From: Asterella californica
Taxonomy: Eukaryota; Streptophyta; Marchantiopsida; Marchantiales; Aytoniaceae
Direction: 5' to 3'
Assembly: GCA_036924285.1 (NCBI GenBank)
Contig: JAYKYS010000024.1
Location: 868,001-932,000 of the forward strand
DNA length: 64,000 nt
Positions 51,745-63,941 of this stretch are shown here, piece after piece. Under the pieces are notes generated by a model. It saw only the letters and a list, made by a program, of their open reading frames with translations. It searched no databases and was not told the origin of the DNA. Numbering within the stretch: the stretch's first letter is position 1; each line of letters begins with the position of its first letter. Made by a program: the position numbers and the translations under genes.

Positions 51745-52580
51745 ATGGCAGCAACCATGTCAGCTTCCGCTACTGCTGTAGCAGGACTGAGGAGTACACC
51801 TCTGAGTTCGAGCATCAAGAGGTCCACAGTGAGGTACACGAGTCTAGGAGCTCCCGTGTTCACCCGGAGGATGGGAAGCATCCGCTGCGACGGTATCCGG
51901 GAGGCAGTGGACAAGAGCACCAAGAAGGACATCACCAGAGAAGAAGTCCTGCGGAACCAGGCAACGAACGAGTCCGAGAAGCAGTCGGTATTCGGCGCGG
52001 TTCCGAATTCGGGATCCTTCTACCCGCGCCCCGAGGTCGAGAGGCGGCCAGAAACTGGCGACAGGAGCATCGGCAGCATCTTCGCGTTCGACGGCGCTGC
52101 ACCGGAAACAATTAACGGCCGACTGGTGAGTACTCTCGCAGGGAATGAGTAGCTCCCGTCGATTGTTCCCTCAGACTAACAATCCCATTAAATCTTCGAT
52201 TCATTGCAGCCTTTTGTGCAGGGTCTAAAATCTTTTTGTTTGTTGAGTACTAAATCCACTGGCATTGCTGATCGTGATGATTCCAGGCTATGGTCGGGAT
52301 CTTCTGGGCTGCCATTGCGGAGAAGATGAGCGGCCTGACCGTTTTCGATCAGCTCTACACTCAAGGAACGGGGCTGGTGTTTTACGTCGCGCTTGTGCCC
52401 CTCATCGCTTACGCTTCTATCGTACCGATGCTCAACGGAGAGTCCACTGACGCTCGAAGCTTCGGGCCCTTCACAGCAAGGGCTGAGCGCTGGAACGGAC
52501 GCCTCGCTATGATCGGGTTCCTGTCTCTAGTCCTGACCGAGAGCTTCATCCACGCTCCGGTTTTCACCAACTTCTTTTAA
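51745..52580 (+). CDS. ELIP: ELIP-D: early light-induced protein, complete
   Basis: Exons are 51745-52125 and 52287-52580, giving 224 residues. Features match ELIP-A: transit peptide, PEVERRPETGDR, helix 1 after ETINGRLAM, helix 2, and helix 3 after ERWNGRLAM. Exon 1 has TRRMGSIRC, KKDITREEVLRNQ and AVPNSG, the same variants as ELIP-E, with a private Ala in RNQATNE. The intron and the DNA downstream match ELIP-C in mirror orientation. An AATAAA signal is at 52708-52713. ELIP-D is divergently arranged with ELIP-C. Confidence 0.93.
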
Positions 52581-54823
52581 GCTTCTTGTAACGAATCTTA
52601 CAAGATGGCAGAAGTAGTGCAGGGTTCTACATAATTGTACATTACTAGGCTGTACAGAACTATTTCGAGCTCGTCGAGCTGATTCATTTTGTATTCTACA
52701 TTCTATCAATAAATGCAGACTCTGGGCAAATGCCTGCAATCGTATCATTCATCTTTGTCAGTAGATGATACTTTCTCGAGACCTATCCTCTTAGCCTTCT
52801 CACAATGAGATCACAACGAGACGAATCGAACTGTCTGTCATAGACACAAATGGGCGCTGAAGAGGTGGTAGCATGATGGATAGACGCTGCTGTCGCTTGC
52901 CACAGACTCTGACTTTGAAGGAGATGGAAGGCAGTAGCCGATTACGGTAGAGATGAATTAAGCAGTATGCACCTCTACTGCCTCAAAGCCAATAGTGACG
53001 TGTGCCCATCATTAAACCTGGCATCTCTCTGAAACTGCATTCACATGGTACACCTCTGCGTTCGCGTTCTCGTGATTCAGTGGTGCTTGTCCTCGAGTTT
53101 ATTTCAGTGATTTTCTAAGAAGAAATGACTGATAAAGAACTTTCAGGCAAGCTGGTCATGAACCAGAAGGATGCTAAACTCAAATTCTCGCATCTACAGT
53201 GACTGGTTTTAACCGTCGTGTGTGGGTGCTTCGTGACGTATGTCTTTACAGATGCGTCTGGCGCGAGGGTAATCATTTGAAATTTCTTACTGGACACCTT
53301 GTGTAGCAAGTGAAACACGAACTGACTGACGTTGTTTTCTCCTTGATCTCAGTCACCGGCGTTTCACTAACGCCGGTCATTTTTCTGTACACAGAAACGC
53401 GAATGTAGAAAAAATGCACTTTTGACGCGACTTGAGAATGCAACTTTACTGTAGTATTGCGTGACGCTAGCACTAGGGTCACTCAAAACTAAAAGGTTTG
53501 ACCATCAAACGGATGGGGCACCCTGTAAGAATTTACCAAGATGGACGGTCTGAACTTTCCAATCGAAAGCGTCCGCACATTATTCATGCTTTGACATTCT
53601 CCGACACTTAAGAGTGAAGCATATAAAGCATGCTTTATATCACCTCCTCCCACGGATAGCAGATGGAGGAGGTATATGCACGCTTTAATTTATTAGTTAA
53701 CCTTACCATCAGGAAAGGTTGGGTAATCAAACAATGTACATCCAAATTAAGATATGTTCGGTAAGAAAATTCTAGACTTATAGGTAATTAGGTCCTTATT
53801 TCTTGTACGGTTCTCCTCGATTAACTGATAGTAATTACTAAAAGTTTTAGTTACTTATTTTAAAAATATATAAAAATATTTGAATATTTAATGATAACGT
53901 AAAATGATTTGTCTTTGGTGTGCGACCCAGTTACAGATCCAAGTCTCTTGTATGATCATACGTCAATGTCCATCCGTAGTTCATTTATTCACTATATTTT
54001 TCGCTTGTCGTCTTCTTTCTCTCCGGAAGAAAGTTCACAAAACATGCATATCATATGAGCTAGATCTCCACTACAGGAGATCTAGTTTTGTTGAAGAGAT
54101 GTCATGAAATATGGTACCTCCATACTGAAATCAGGGATTGAGGTTGATTGTCGAGATCATAAAATTACGACGAGGTTCACTCAGCCAGAACTATAAGTGT
54201 CTAGTTTTGTCCACTCATATCCAGATGATCATCAAGCATACATGAGAATCAAAGTATGACTGATTGTTGTCAATCAATTATCCGAGTTGCACGTATCGTG
54301 GTCTCCAAGATCGCTCATCCATAAGTCATGAGAACCCGCTCTGGTTTATGAGTAAAGACTAAGTTGATTCGTTGAGACCAATATATTATGCAAAAAATTG
54401 CACAATGATCTTTCTAACCCGATTGGCTTAGATCACCATATTACGCAACAGGCTGCACGAAGATGTTTCAATAGAGACCTAGCCCAGAGGTTCCGCTGTT
54501 GTTTTTACGAGGTGAGGTTTGAGATGCATTCACGAGATGAGTTCTATGAGTCGATCAAATCTCCAACCATACAAGCCAAATCGTTTTTGGTAGTTAGGTT
54601 TAAATCGGATCAATTTGGTTTAGAGTTCTATGTATGAATCTGTTTTGCACGGTTCTCTTTCTTCACATGAATGTTTTCTAAATTGTCTGATTCTCAAAGT
54701 TCTTAAACGATTTGATTCTATAGTCTCAAAAGTGAAAATCAATATAATATGATGATAATTATTTTTGATCATAATCAATATAAATAATAAATTCTTGATG
54801 ATAAGTTAAAAACTATAATATAA
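52581..54823 (+). repeat. Right arm of the ELIP inverted duplication: 3' flank of ELIP-D
   Basis: This is the mirror copy of 42984-45275. It includes the ELIP-D 3' UTR, a pair of small hairpins at 53355-53377 and 53382-53397, the D-type hairpins near 53640-53735 (TCACCTCCTCC, GGAGGAGGT, then TTTAATTTATTAGTTAACC), and a stretch similar to 61560-61770. A part of the flank (52.6-53.6 kb) also recurs after ELIP-E. Frames here are short and differ between copies. Confidence 0.7.
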
Positions 54824-56215
54824 TGTTATTGATATGATAACCAGAAAATGCTATAGATTAATGCGAAAGGAGTGTTCGAATAGATTGAGAATGAATGTCC
54901 GGATTGGATTGTATATCCGCGGTTGTTGTCGGATAAAGATTGGTCCGGATAGTTAGTCTTATGGATTACTATCTGGATACATCCGGTCATTAGATAGATA
55001 GACAGTTCTTGATCTTGGCTTAACTGTTTACAAGCGTGTTGCTTTTTTGACTAGTATATAAAGGAGCTTTGTCTCTGAAGATCGCATTTCAATCGATCAA
55101 TCAAGTGTATAGAGAAATTTTGTGTTAATACATGTGCAAGCTCTAGTTATTTAAGTTACACCTACTGTAATTAGGTCTATACTCAGTAGAGAGTATAGTG
55201 TAGATTAGAGGGATCTAACCCTCTTTGTATCCTTTCTCTATATATACAGGAGGGATTGATTACCATTCATTGCTTCTCTTGGTGAATACTCTCTCCTACT
55301 TTGTAAGTTCCTTCAGGTGTTGTAGCTCCTTTCTTGGAGGTTGTGGTGATTTTAATATGGTATCAGAGTGTGAGGAGGTTGAGAGGAGCTCTTGCTAGCA
55401 AGAGTGCAAGCGAGTGTACGAGGTGAATAGAGGTATTGTGTTTTTTACTGTATTTTGTCATCTTGGAAGAGTCAAGATCTTCGGAGTAGGATTTGAATAA
55501 GAAAATGATTTTTTCTGACATTTTCATTGTTGTTCAGCTGCCATGAATTAAGTAACCCTGGAATTTTAGCTCATTTGGAGCAAGTTGTTTTTAGATCAAC
55601 GGAGCTTTGACCACATATTTGAAGGTCTTCCACTCAGTTTTAGTCCAGGTCCTCAAAATCTACTTCTTGAAAGCTAAATCTAACCTAAGGTTAGTATTTG
55701 AGGTCTTCAAGATCTTGGTTGAAAATATAACCAAGTTATTCTTCGACTACGTTCGGATGAAAGAAGTGAGTTCGTATCCAACTTGTTTGATGTGTTTCTA
55801 CAAAAGTAAAGCATCAAGCATGAAGTTACGTGTGGCTACACGTCTCAACAAATGAAGTTATTGAGAAGAAGAACCGTCACACTGCAAATCAGCCAGAGCA
55901 ATGTTGAACGAGATGTCCATGCCCAAGTGTTATTGGGCTGAAGTATTGGAGTTGCTATGTACTTGATAAATCGTGCACCAATGGCTGCTGGGCATCAGAG
56001 AATACTTTTAGAAGTTTTGTAGGGATAAAATCAGATCTTTCTGCTCTTAAGATCTTTGATTGTGTTTGTTTCGTCCATGTTCCTGAAAAAAAACTTACAA
56101 AGTTGGATCCCAAGACTGTGAAGTGTATATTTCTTGGCTATACTTCTTAGCAGAAAGGATATAGATGTTATAGTTCTCCTTCCCACAAGCTCTTTATTAG
56201 CTGAGATGTGGTTTC
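54824..56215 (+). mobile_element. Decayed Copia-type element: LTR and integrase remnant
   Basis: The LTR is 54824-55357 (534 bp, TGTTATTGATATG to TTTTAATA, TATATAAAGG box). It is followed at once by the primer site TGGTATCAGAG (55358-55368), complementary to the initiator tRNA-Met end. The leader to about 55860 matches the other copy, then gag, protease and most of integrase are missing. From about 55870 an integrase-end remnant appears in shifting frames: EMSMPKCYWAEV, then GVAMYLINRAP, then KIFDCVCFVHVPEK and KCIFLGYTS, with internal stops. It is inactive and has no second LTR in view. Confidence 0.8.
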
Positions 56216-57108
56216 TTGATGAGCAAAAATCTTGGTTTCAATCTTCATATGGTTCTGTACTTGCCATTATGCCTACTTCTCCGTCCAACCTTCTCAAGTT
56301 GACATAGTTCACTCTTCTTCATCTACTTCGGTAGTATTATTGTTCATCCTCCATCTTTGGGAGCATCATGGTCTGGTGGAGTTACGTCAAGTTTTCAACC
56401 TTTTTGTACCGAGGGGAATGGAACTAGATATGTAAAATGAGTCATGTAACATTTAGCACGTAGTACTGTCGATAGAAAACCTCTGGAAAAAATGATAATC
56501 TCAAGAGTTAACACAAACAGAAAATAATATTGATTTACAAAGTAGATGGGTAAAAAATATGAATAATTAATCAATATACAAATGAAGAATTTAAATATTG
56601 ATAATAGATTTCAACATCGAGAGCCTGATGCTTCGTTGTAATGTGAAAAAATATACTTTGTTCTACTTTGTTGGTACAATAATGTTAATGAGAAAAAGAC
56701 ATGATTGAAAATTTTATTTCTATCCAATTTATGAGTGTATTGTTGATTTTCTGTCTCTTATGTTAGTCTTTATCATCTACAATATTTAACATAAAAAGTT
56801 ATGATAGATTGTATTGACGATAACTTATATTTGTTCTTCACTTGGGTCAAATCAAACAATATTCCATATCATATTTTCATAATTTGTACTCGTGTTATTT
56901 GACATATTTCTTTATTTTTTGGGTTCATCTAAACACACTCGTTAATTTTTAAACTCTTCATTTAATTTGACGTTACTTTTTGTTTCTTAATGTAAAAGAA
57001 AAAGAAAATCTCTCTCAAAAAAAGTAAAATCCATTGAAAGTTCTTTTGTTTCACTTTCGCCTTTGTCTGACTATCCCCTTTACCATCCTAACGGACTTTG
57101 AGAATTTC
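56216..57108. other. AT-rich spacer between the Copia remnant and the ELIP-E upstream block
   Basis: No gene or recognised repeat was found. It may contain more of the decayed retroelement, but no further motif is readable. Confidence 0.4.
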
Positions 57109-57973
57109 TACAACGATCGCTTTGCCTCTGCTCTTTCTAGAGTACCGGTTCGGATTAAGCTGTCAGGTTTCAGGGAGTCCAAGGGGATCTAAAATTGGAA
57201 TACAACATGCAGAGAAATAGTTCTGGCCACCACGTGAGAAATTTGGTGGACCAAAGACAGTTCTCTGGGGTACTTCTGACGAACTGGAAGAGAGATGGAC
57301 CTAGAAACCGGAACGCTTCAACTCGAAAAAGTCCGAAATCGATGAGAACGTCCAAAAGGTGCTTGAAATAAAAAATTCAACAAGAACATTCAGAAGCTCA
57401 GCACCTTATCTTCTCTCGGTACTCTTACACTAAACCTTTCGAGAACCCATCGCAACGTCCAAGTTCACTTCTCCATAGCCAATGCACGAGGACGAGTGAA
57501 GTCGTGACGTATCCACCGGCCGTCGCCGATTCGAATCAGGATCTTACAGTTCGTCGACACAGCTGGTGGCCTTAAAACCGCCCCTGCTCACTTCACCTGA
57601 TCAGCCGCGACAGATGTCGCTTCCCAACTGACATCCTTCACTCGTTGATGCACCGTATACCTGTTCCTTCTCTGTCCACTCAACGAAAATAAAAGTTTTG
57701 GGCTACGTGGAACTTCAGGAACTTTCTCCGCTCCGTGACAAGTGGCGAGGCTCCTCCCTTAGTTCGAAATGGTTCCGAACTATATACACTCACTCTTCCA
57801 AGCAATGATCACAACAGCAAGTTCGAGCCTGCAGTCCGCTTCGAAAACAATTCAGCAATTATCAATACCTATCAGGAGCGTCTCACAACCAGCAGGCAAC
57901 CGCCTCCACGTCCATTCTCAGTTTCTTCTCGGGTTGAGTTTGCATCCAAGTCAAGTAGAAGAGACAGGCAGCA
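57109..57973 (+). promoter_or_regulatory. ELIP-E upstream block
   Basis: Related to the ELIP-D block along its length. It has TACGTGGA at 57704-57711, GACAAGTGGCG, the TTCGAAATGGTTCCGAAC block and a TATATAC box at 57781-57787, about 190 bases before the ATG. Confidence 0.7.
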
Positions 57974-58818
57974 ATGGCAGCAACCATGTCAGCTGCTTGC
58001 GCTACTGCTGTAGGAGGACTGAGGAGTGCACCTCTAGGTTCCAGCATCGGGGGATCCACAGTGAGGTACACGAGTCTAGGAGCTCCCGTGTTCACCCGGA
58101 GGATGGGAAGCATCCGCTGCGAAGGTATCCGGGAGTCAGTCGACAAGAGCACCAAGAAGGACATCACCAGAGAAGAAGTCCTGCGGAACCAGGAAACGAA
58201 CGAGTCCGAGAAGCAGTCGGTATTCGGCGCGGTTCCGAATTCGGGATCCTTCTACCCGCGCCCCGAGGTCGAGAGGCGGCCAGAAACTGGCGACAGGAGC
58301 ATCGGCAGCATCTTCGCGTTCGACGGCGCTGCACCTGAAACTATCAACGGCCGACTGGTGAGTAATTTCTTAAGGAATGCCTCAGCAGAAGCTTCTGTGG
58401 ATAATTTCCTCATATTAACAATCTCATTAAGCCATCGATCCCTTGCAGCCAATTGTGCATGGTCGAAGTTTTCTTGCTTGTTGAGTAATAAATCAATTGC
58501 CATTGCTGTTCGTGATGATTCCAGGCTATGGTCGGAATCTTCTGGGCTGCCATTGCGGAGAAGATGAGCGGCCTGACCGTTTTCGATCAGCTCTACACTC
58601 AAGGGACGGGGCTGGTGTTTTACGTCGCGCTTGTGCCCCTCATCGCTTACGCTTCTATCGTACCGATGCTCAACGGAGAGTCCACTGACGCTCGTAGCTT
58701 CGGCCCCTTCACAGCAAGGGCTGAGCGCTGGAACGGACGCCTCGCTATGATCGGATTCCTGTCTCTAGTGCTGACCGAGAGCTTCATCCACGCTCCGGTT
58801 TTCACCAACTTCTTTTAA
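57974..58818 (+). CDS. ELIP: ELIP-E: early light-induced protein, complete
   Basis: Exons are 57974-58357 and 58525-58818, giving 225 residues (one extra residue near the start, MAATMSAACATAVGG). The family motifs are complete: ETINGRLAM before helix 1, ERWNGRLAM before helix 3, C-terminus HAPVFTNFF. Exon 1 variants (GSIRC, KKDITREEV, AVPNSG) group it with ELIP-D, but the intron differs from ELIP-D. The polyadenylation AATAAA of ELIP-D reads AGTAAA here. It lies in tandem between ELIP-D and ELIP-F. Confidence 0.93.
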
Positions 58819-60000
58819 GCTTCTTGTAACGAATCTTACAAGATGACAGAAGTAGTGCAGGGATCTACATATATAATTGTACATTACTAGGCTGTACAGA
58901 ACCATTTCGAGCTCGTCGAGCTGATTCATTTTGTATTCTACATTCTATCAGTAAATGCAGACTCTGGGCAAATGCCTGCAATCTTATCATTCATCTTTGT
59001 CCGTAGATGATACTTTCTCGATTCCTATTTTCTTAGCCTTCTCACAATGAGCTCAGAACGAGATGAATGAACTGTCTGTCATAGACACAAATGGGCGCGC
59101 TGAAGATATGATGTAGCGCATGATGTATAGACGCTGCTGTCGCTTGCCGCGAAATCTATGGACTTTGGACACTGTTCGAAGAGGAGATCGAAGATAAGCC
59201 GATAAGAGATGAATTATGCATCGGCCCTACTCAGAGTATGCACCTGTACTGCCTCAAAGCCAGTAATGAGGTGAAGTCATCGCTAAAGCTGTTAGCTCTC
59301 TGAATCTGCTTTCACATGGTTCACCTGTGCGTTCGCGTATTCGTCACCAAATTGGCGCTTGTCCCCGATTTTGTTTCTCGCGTTGTTCTGAGAAGAAACG
59401 ACCGATAGGGAAATTTCAGGCAATCTGGTCACGAACCGGAAGAACGCTAAACTCAAATTCTCGCATCAGTAGTGATCGGTTTTGACCCTCGTTTGTGGGT
59501 CAAAACTCAACAACAAAAAACCTTTCAGTTTTTCCTTTTCTGAAAGTCCCGGTTTTTCCTTCTCTTTTTGTCTGAAAGTCCCGGCGCCTGTCGGACAGTA
59601 TTCCGACAAACCCAAAGTCTGGTCCCTGTCAGACAAGAAAAGTCTGGCTTTGGGGTCCTTCGGAGCCAGGGGACGCAATTCTTTAATACGTCTGGCGCGA
59701 GGGTAATCATTTTGAATTTCTTACTGGACATCTTCTCTAACAAGTGAAACACGAACAGACTTTTCGCCTTGACCTCAGTCGCCGGAGTTCCACTAACTTC
59801 GGTCATGTTTCTGTGCACGGAAACGCAAACATAGAAAAAGGGCACCCTTGACGGGACTTGAGAATGCAGCTCTACTGTACTCTTGATTGACGCTAGTACT
59901 AGGGCTCAACTTTTCTCGGAAACCATTCCTGTCATTCTTGTAAAATACTTTACAGGTGTAAAGTATAATCGAAAGTGTGTGCACATTATTCATGCTCGGA
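58819..60000 (+). repeat. ELIP-E 3' flank, copy of the ELIP-D 3' flank
   Basis: It matches 52581-53620 closely at first and then with indels. A novel insert of about 190 bases, roughly 59,495-59,690, contains two CTGAAAGTCCCGG repeats and a TGTCGGA/TCCGACA hairpin and has no counterpart after ELIP-D. The paired small hairpins recur at 59782-59802 and 59808-59823. Confidence 0.65.
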
Positions 60001-62338
60001 CATTCTCTGACACTTGACCCTTAGCTAGGTCACAATCATTAGATCTTTCCGTTACAGTACATCTAGTCTTGTAGTGGAGTTTATAGAAATTTGTTTGATC
60101 ACACCATTGACTGGCTATTGCCAGTGAAACAAGTAATTTTATGGTATTAGTTCAGGACTGACCATATAGTCTGATTTGTCCTTAATGTAAAAGTTTCCGA
60201 ATGGTAATATTTAATCACGGTTGAAAGTATTGAAATGATATATGACAAAACAAAATGATCAGTTTTATTTTGTAACCAGTCAAAAGTATAATAATGCAAT
60301 ACATTTAGTACAGAACTGATAAACGACAAGATAAAATGATTTATTTTATTGTAGATAACTAGTTAAGGGTGTGATCAAGCAATACGTAATTAAAGAGATA
60401 TGATCAAGCTCGAAGGACTTACTGAAAGTGTTATCAAGCAATTTTCTAGTAAAGTTTATCATGACTGTACGGTGCAATGGAGACCCGATAGGCATAATGC
60501 TTCACTCTTTTCCGAGTCCAGTAGATAAGATATGCATGTTGTTTAATTTACTACCTAACCCTTCCATTAGTAAGATAAAATATGTGGTTCTTTGGTTTTA
60601 GTCTCTCGCATATATATACTTACTGAAAAGTGTCTTATTTACTCTCCCTTTTGGATGATGTCCGCGATTTCCTCGTATTTCTGGGTTTATTTAACATTTA
60701 ATATTAGAGATTCTATGAATTTTTATCAGTCTAATATAGAAATTTTATTTAATATAATATACTTTTTGTTCTACCTGCCTTCCCTTATCGATTATGTAAG
60801 GACCTCCGAGCATTTTCAGGTCTGTCTAACACTTCATATATAGAGATACTTTGATCTTTTGTGTCAAATTAATATAGAAATTTTTATTAACATTATACTT
60901 TTTCGATAATACAAACAAGTAAAAGTTTCTTAGAAGTTCATGTTGCATGCATATTGATATATACCTCCAAGATGGTTCCGGGAACTAGAATTAGAAGTTT
61001 TCATTTTCGTTCAGTCATTTCGAATGACTGTGAAACATACGTGAAAAATATATTATGCTGAAACTTGTCAATCGATGGTCCGGTTACACGCAGCGGGGTA
61101 TTCGGGATCACCCTTCTTGAAATCTCTTTGGTTTTACGATTAAAGCCTAAGTCTGACTACAGTTGCTCCAGGTGGCCCAGAAGACCTTATTTCACACGTT
61201 TGCTTTCAGAGAAATTTAAACGTAGTACAGAAAATGGTTTTGGTGAATTAAGTCTTCATCACAACTTAGAATCTAGAAAACTAGGAATCAGTTTAAAGCT
61301 ATTCACTCCCTTTACAAATTATGATTTATTTAAAAATGAACTATTGAATATTGATAGAGAAATGCTAAAATGAATCTTTCTAAATTTCTTCGAGAAAAAT
61401 ATAATCGTTTCTTCAGTCTCAAAATTCACAAGGAGAAAAACGAATATTCTCTTTTATACTTTTATAATCAAACTCGAGGTCTAAGGCACTGATTAGGTTG
61501 AGATAACAATATTATGTACAAATTTGCATGGAGACTACCACATTATTCAAAAGAATGCACTAATTTAAAAACTTTTCAATGGAGATCTAGCTTTATAGGT
61601 TCAAGCTTCAATCTCGCTGTTGCTGGTGAGGATTGAGAGGTGAGGTTTAGGAGTCGGCTGGGTCTAGTCCGGAACCATACAGAACAGTTTGGTTTAGAGT
61701 TTTGAATTGATTCGATTATGAAACAAACCTCTTTTCTCACATGAATGTGTTTTAAACGATCAAATTTCCACGGTCACCTATTTTTGTACATGGGTGTTGT
61801 TTGGATCTGGGCTTGAACCGTTTGATACTGATACAAAGTTTTTTTGTTAATAAATGAGTGTTTCTTTTGCTTTGAGCTACGTTTCAATAGTTGCAAGTTC
61901 TAGGTTGAGATTCAAAGACTTGTTGTAAGAGGTTTATGGGTTATATCGGTATGTTCTTGCATCTCCAGGTTCACTTGATGTTTATTATTTATAAATATTA
62001 AATATATTTTTAGAATTGAGTATAAAAATTATATTTAATATTTATATAATTTCTGATAACAACAATTGCAAAGTGACAACCGTTCCCCAGAAGTTCATGC
62101 ATGTATTTACTCCACTTGAGAAAGACTAGTATTAACTATTAGATAAGCGTGCAACGGAATTCCGGGGTTATGCCTTAACGATTATCCCCATATAACCTTT
62201 TCCTCTCTCCTTGCCGGGTTTCGTAGCGACTCCATAAGTCCATCTCTCGTCTTAACATATGTTAATACGACAAATTGCACTACAGACCAAAAGGTTACCA
62301 GTAATCGACATATACTCCTTTTCCCTTTTCTAATCGAC
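60001..62338. repeat. AT-rich repeats between ELIP-E and ELIP-F
   Basis: No gene is supported. It has a D-type palindrome near 60540-60580 (TTTAATTTACTACCTAACCC), a CATGCATATT-ended A-type tail near 60900-60960, the third copy of repeat family B at 61150-61500, a family C stretch at 61560-61770, and another A-type copy near 61940-62100 with TTATGGGTTAT. Confidence 0.55.
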
Positions 62339-63560
62339 GTATAACTACCTACCAACAATGCCATCTACCTCTAGGCAACGTGTGCAGCCGGTTTCAGATA
62401 ACACAGCTGTGAGAACCGCTTGAGGTGTCCACCGCCTCGTGTCAGGCTTGAGGCACTTTCCTAGCGGAACGATGGTCGCACATGACACTAGCTTACCTCA
62501 GGGGGATGTACAAGTGAAAACCTCTTCCTCTCCAATCTATCCAATCTATCGTCCATGAATCATATTTTTCTCTCGTACGAGACACGCTGCTCTGAAGTTC
62601 TCTCGACGTCATCAGTGGGGTTCAAGGAACCAAAATTCTAGAAGTTTGAGTACATGTGTCTCAGCCAATGCTCGTCATCAGCTTTTCGAGCTTGGATTGG
62701 TATCTAGATACTGGTTCGGATTCAGCTTTAGAGGTTTCAGGGAGTCCCTAGGGAATCAAGGCTGGAATCCGAGGACTGTCGAAAATTAGAATTCAACAAC
62801 ATGCAGAGTTATAGTTCTGGCAATCACGTGAGGTATCCAGTGGATGAAAAGATAGTTTGCTGGGATGTCTCTGTAGAACTAGAGGAGAGATGGACCGCGC
62901 CAAAACCTAGAAAAGCAGAATAAGTATCCAAAGGTCTGAATCAATGAGAAAATCCAGAATGTGCTTGAAATCAATGTGCCAGAAGCTCGGCACCATGTCT
63001 CCTCTTGGTACTCTTACCCTAAACCTTTCGAGAACCCATCACACCGTCCCAGTTCGCTTCTCCATCGTGCATTCACGAGGACGAGTGACGTCGTTACTTC
63101 TCTCCGCCCATCGCCGATACAAGAATCTTGCAGTTCGACTACACAGGTGGGTGCTTGAAAACCGCACCTGCTCACTTCACTGATAAAGCGCGACAGATGT
63201 CGGTTCCCAGCTGACCTCTCAGTCCTCTATCCGTCACCAACCGTATACCTGTTCACTCTCGGTCATATTGCAAGAAATAGGTTTTGGGCTACGTGGGAAC
63301 TCAAAGAAACGTACCCCGCTCCGTGACAAGTGGCGGTGCTCCTCCCTTTAGTTCGAAATGGTTCCGAACTATATAAACTCACCGTTCGATGCAGTTATCA
63401 CAGCAGCAAGTTCGAGACTACCGTCCACCTCGATAGCAATTCAGCACTTATCGATACCGATCAGGAGCTTCTACTTTCTTCACAAACAGTAGATATCTCG
63501 ACTTTTTCTCCGTTTGAGTTTGCATTGACTTTGCAAGTAACAGTAAAGAAACAGGCAGCA
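62339..63560 (+). promoter_or_regulatory. ELIP-F upstream block, shared with ELIP-B
   Basis: From 62339 the sequence mirrors 40233-39200. Proximal elements are TACGTGGG at 63290-63297, GACAAGTGGCG near 63328, TTCGAAATGGTTCCGAAC and a TATATAA box at 63370-63376, about 190 bases before the ATG. Confidence 0.7.
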
Positions 63561-63941
63561 ATGGCAGCAACCATGTCAGCTTCCGCTACTGTTGTAGCAG
63601 GACTGAGGAGTACACCTCTGAGTTCCAGAATCGGGAAGTCCACTGTGAGGTACACGAGTTTGGGAGCTCCCACGTTCGCCCGGAGGATGGGAACTATCCG
63701 CTGCAAAGGCACCCGGGAGGCAGTGGACAAGAGCACCAAGAAGGAGATCACCAGAGAAGAAGTCCTCCGGAACCAGGAGACGAACGAGTCCGAGAAGCAG
63801 TCGGTATTCGGCGCGGTCCCGAATTCGGGATCCTTCTACCCACGCCCCGAGGTCGAGAGGCGGCCAGAAACTGGCGACAGGAGCATCGGAAGCATCTTCG
63901 CTTTCGACGGCGCTGCACCCGAAACAATCAACGGCCGATTG
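63561..63941 (+). CDS. ELIP: ELIP-F: early light-induced protein, exon 1 only (cut by window end)
   Basis: Exon 1 encodes 127 residues ending NGRL at a GTGAGT donor. The rest of the gene lies beyond the window. Apart from RCKGTRE in place of RCEGIRE and a few transit-peptide changes (SSRIGKS, APTFARR), it matches ELIP-B, including the start of the intron. Exon 1 has no stop or frameshift. Confidence 0.9.
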
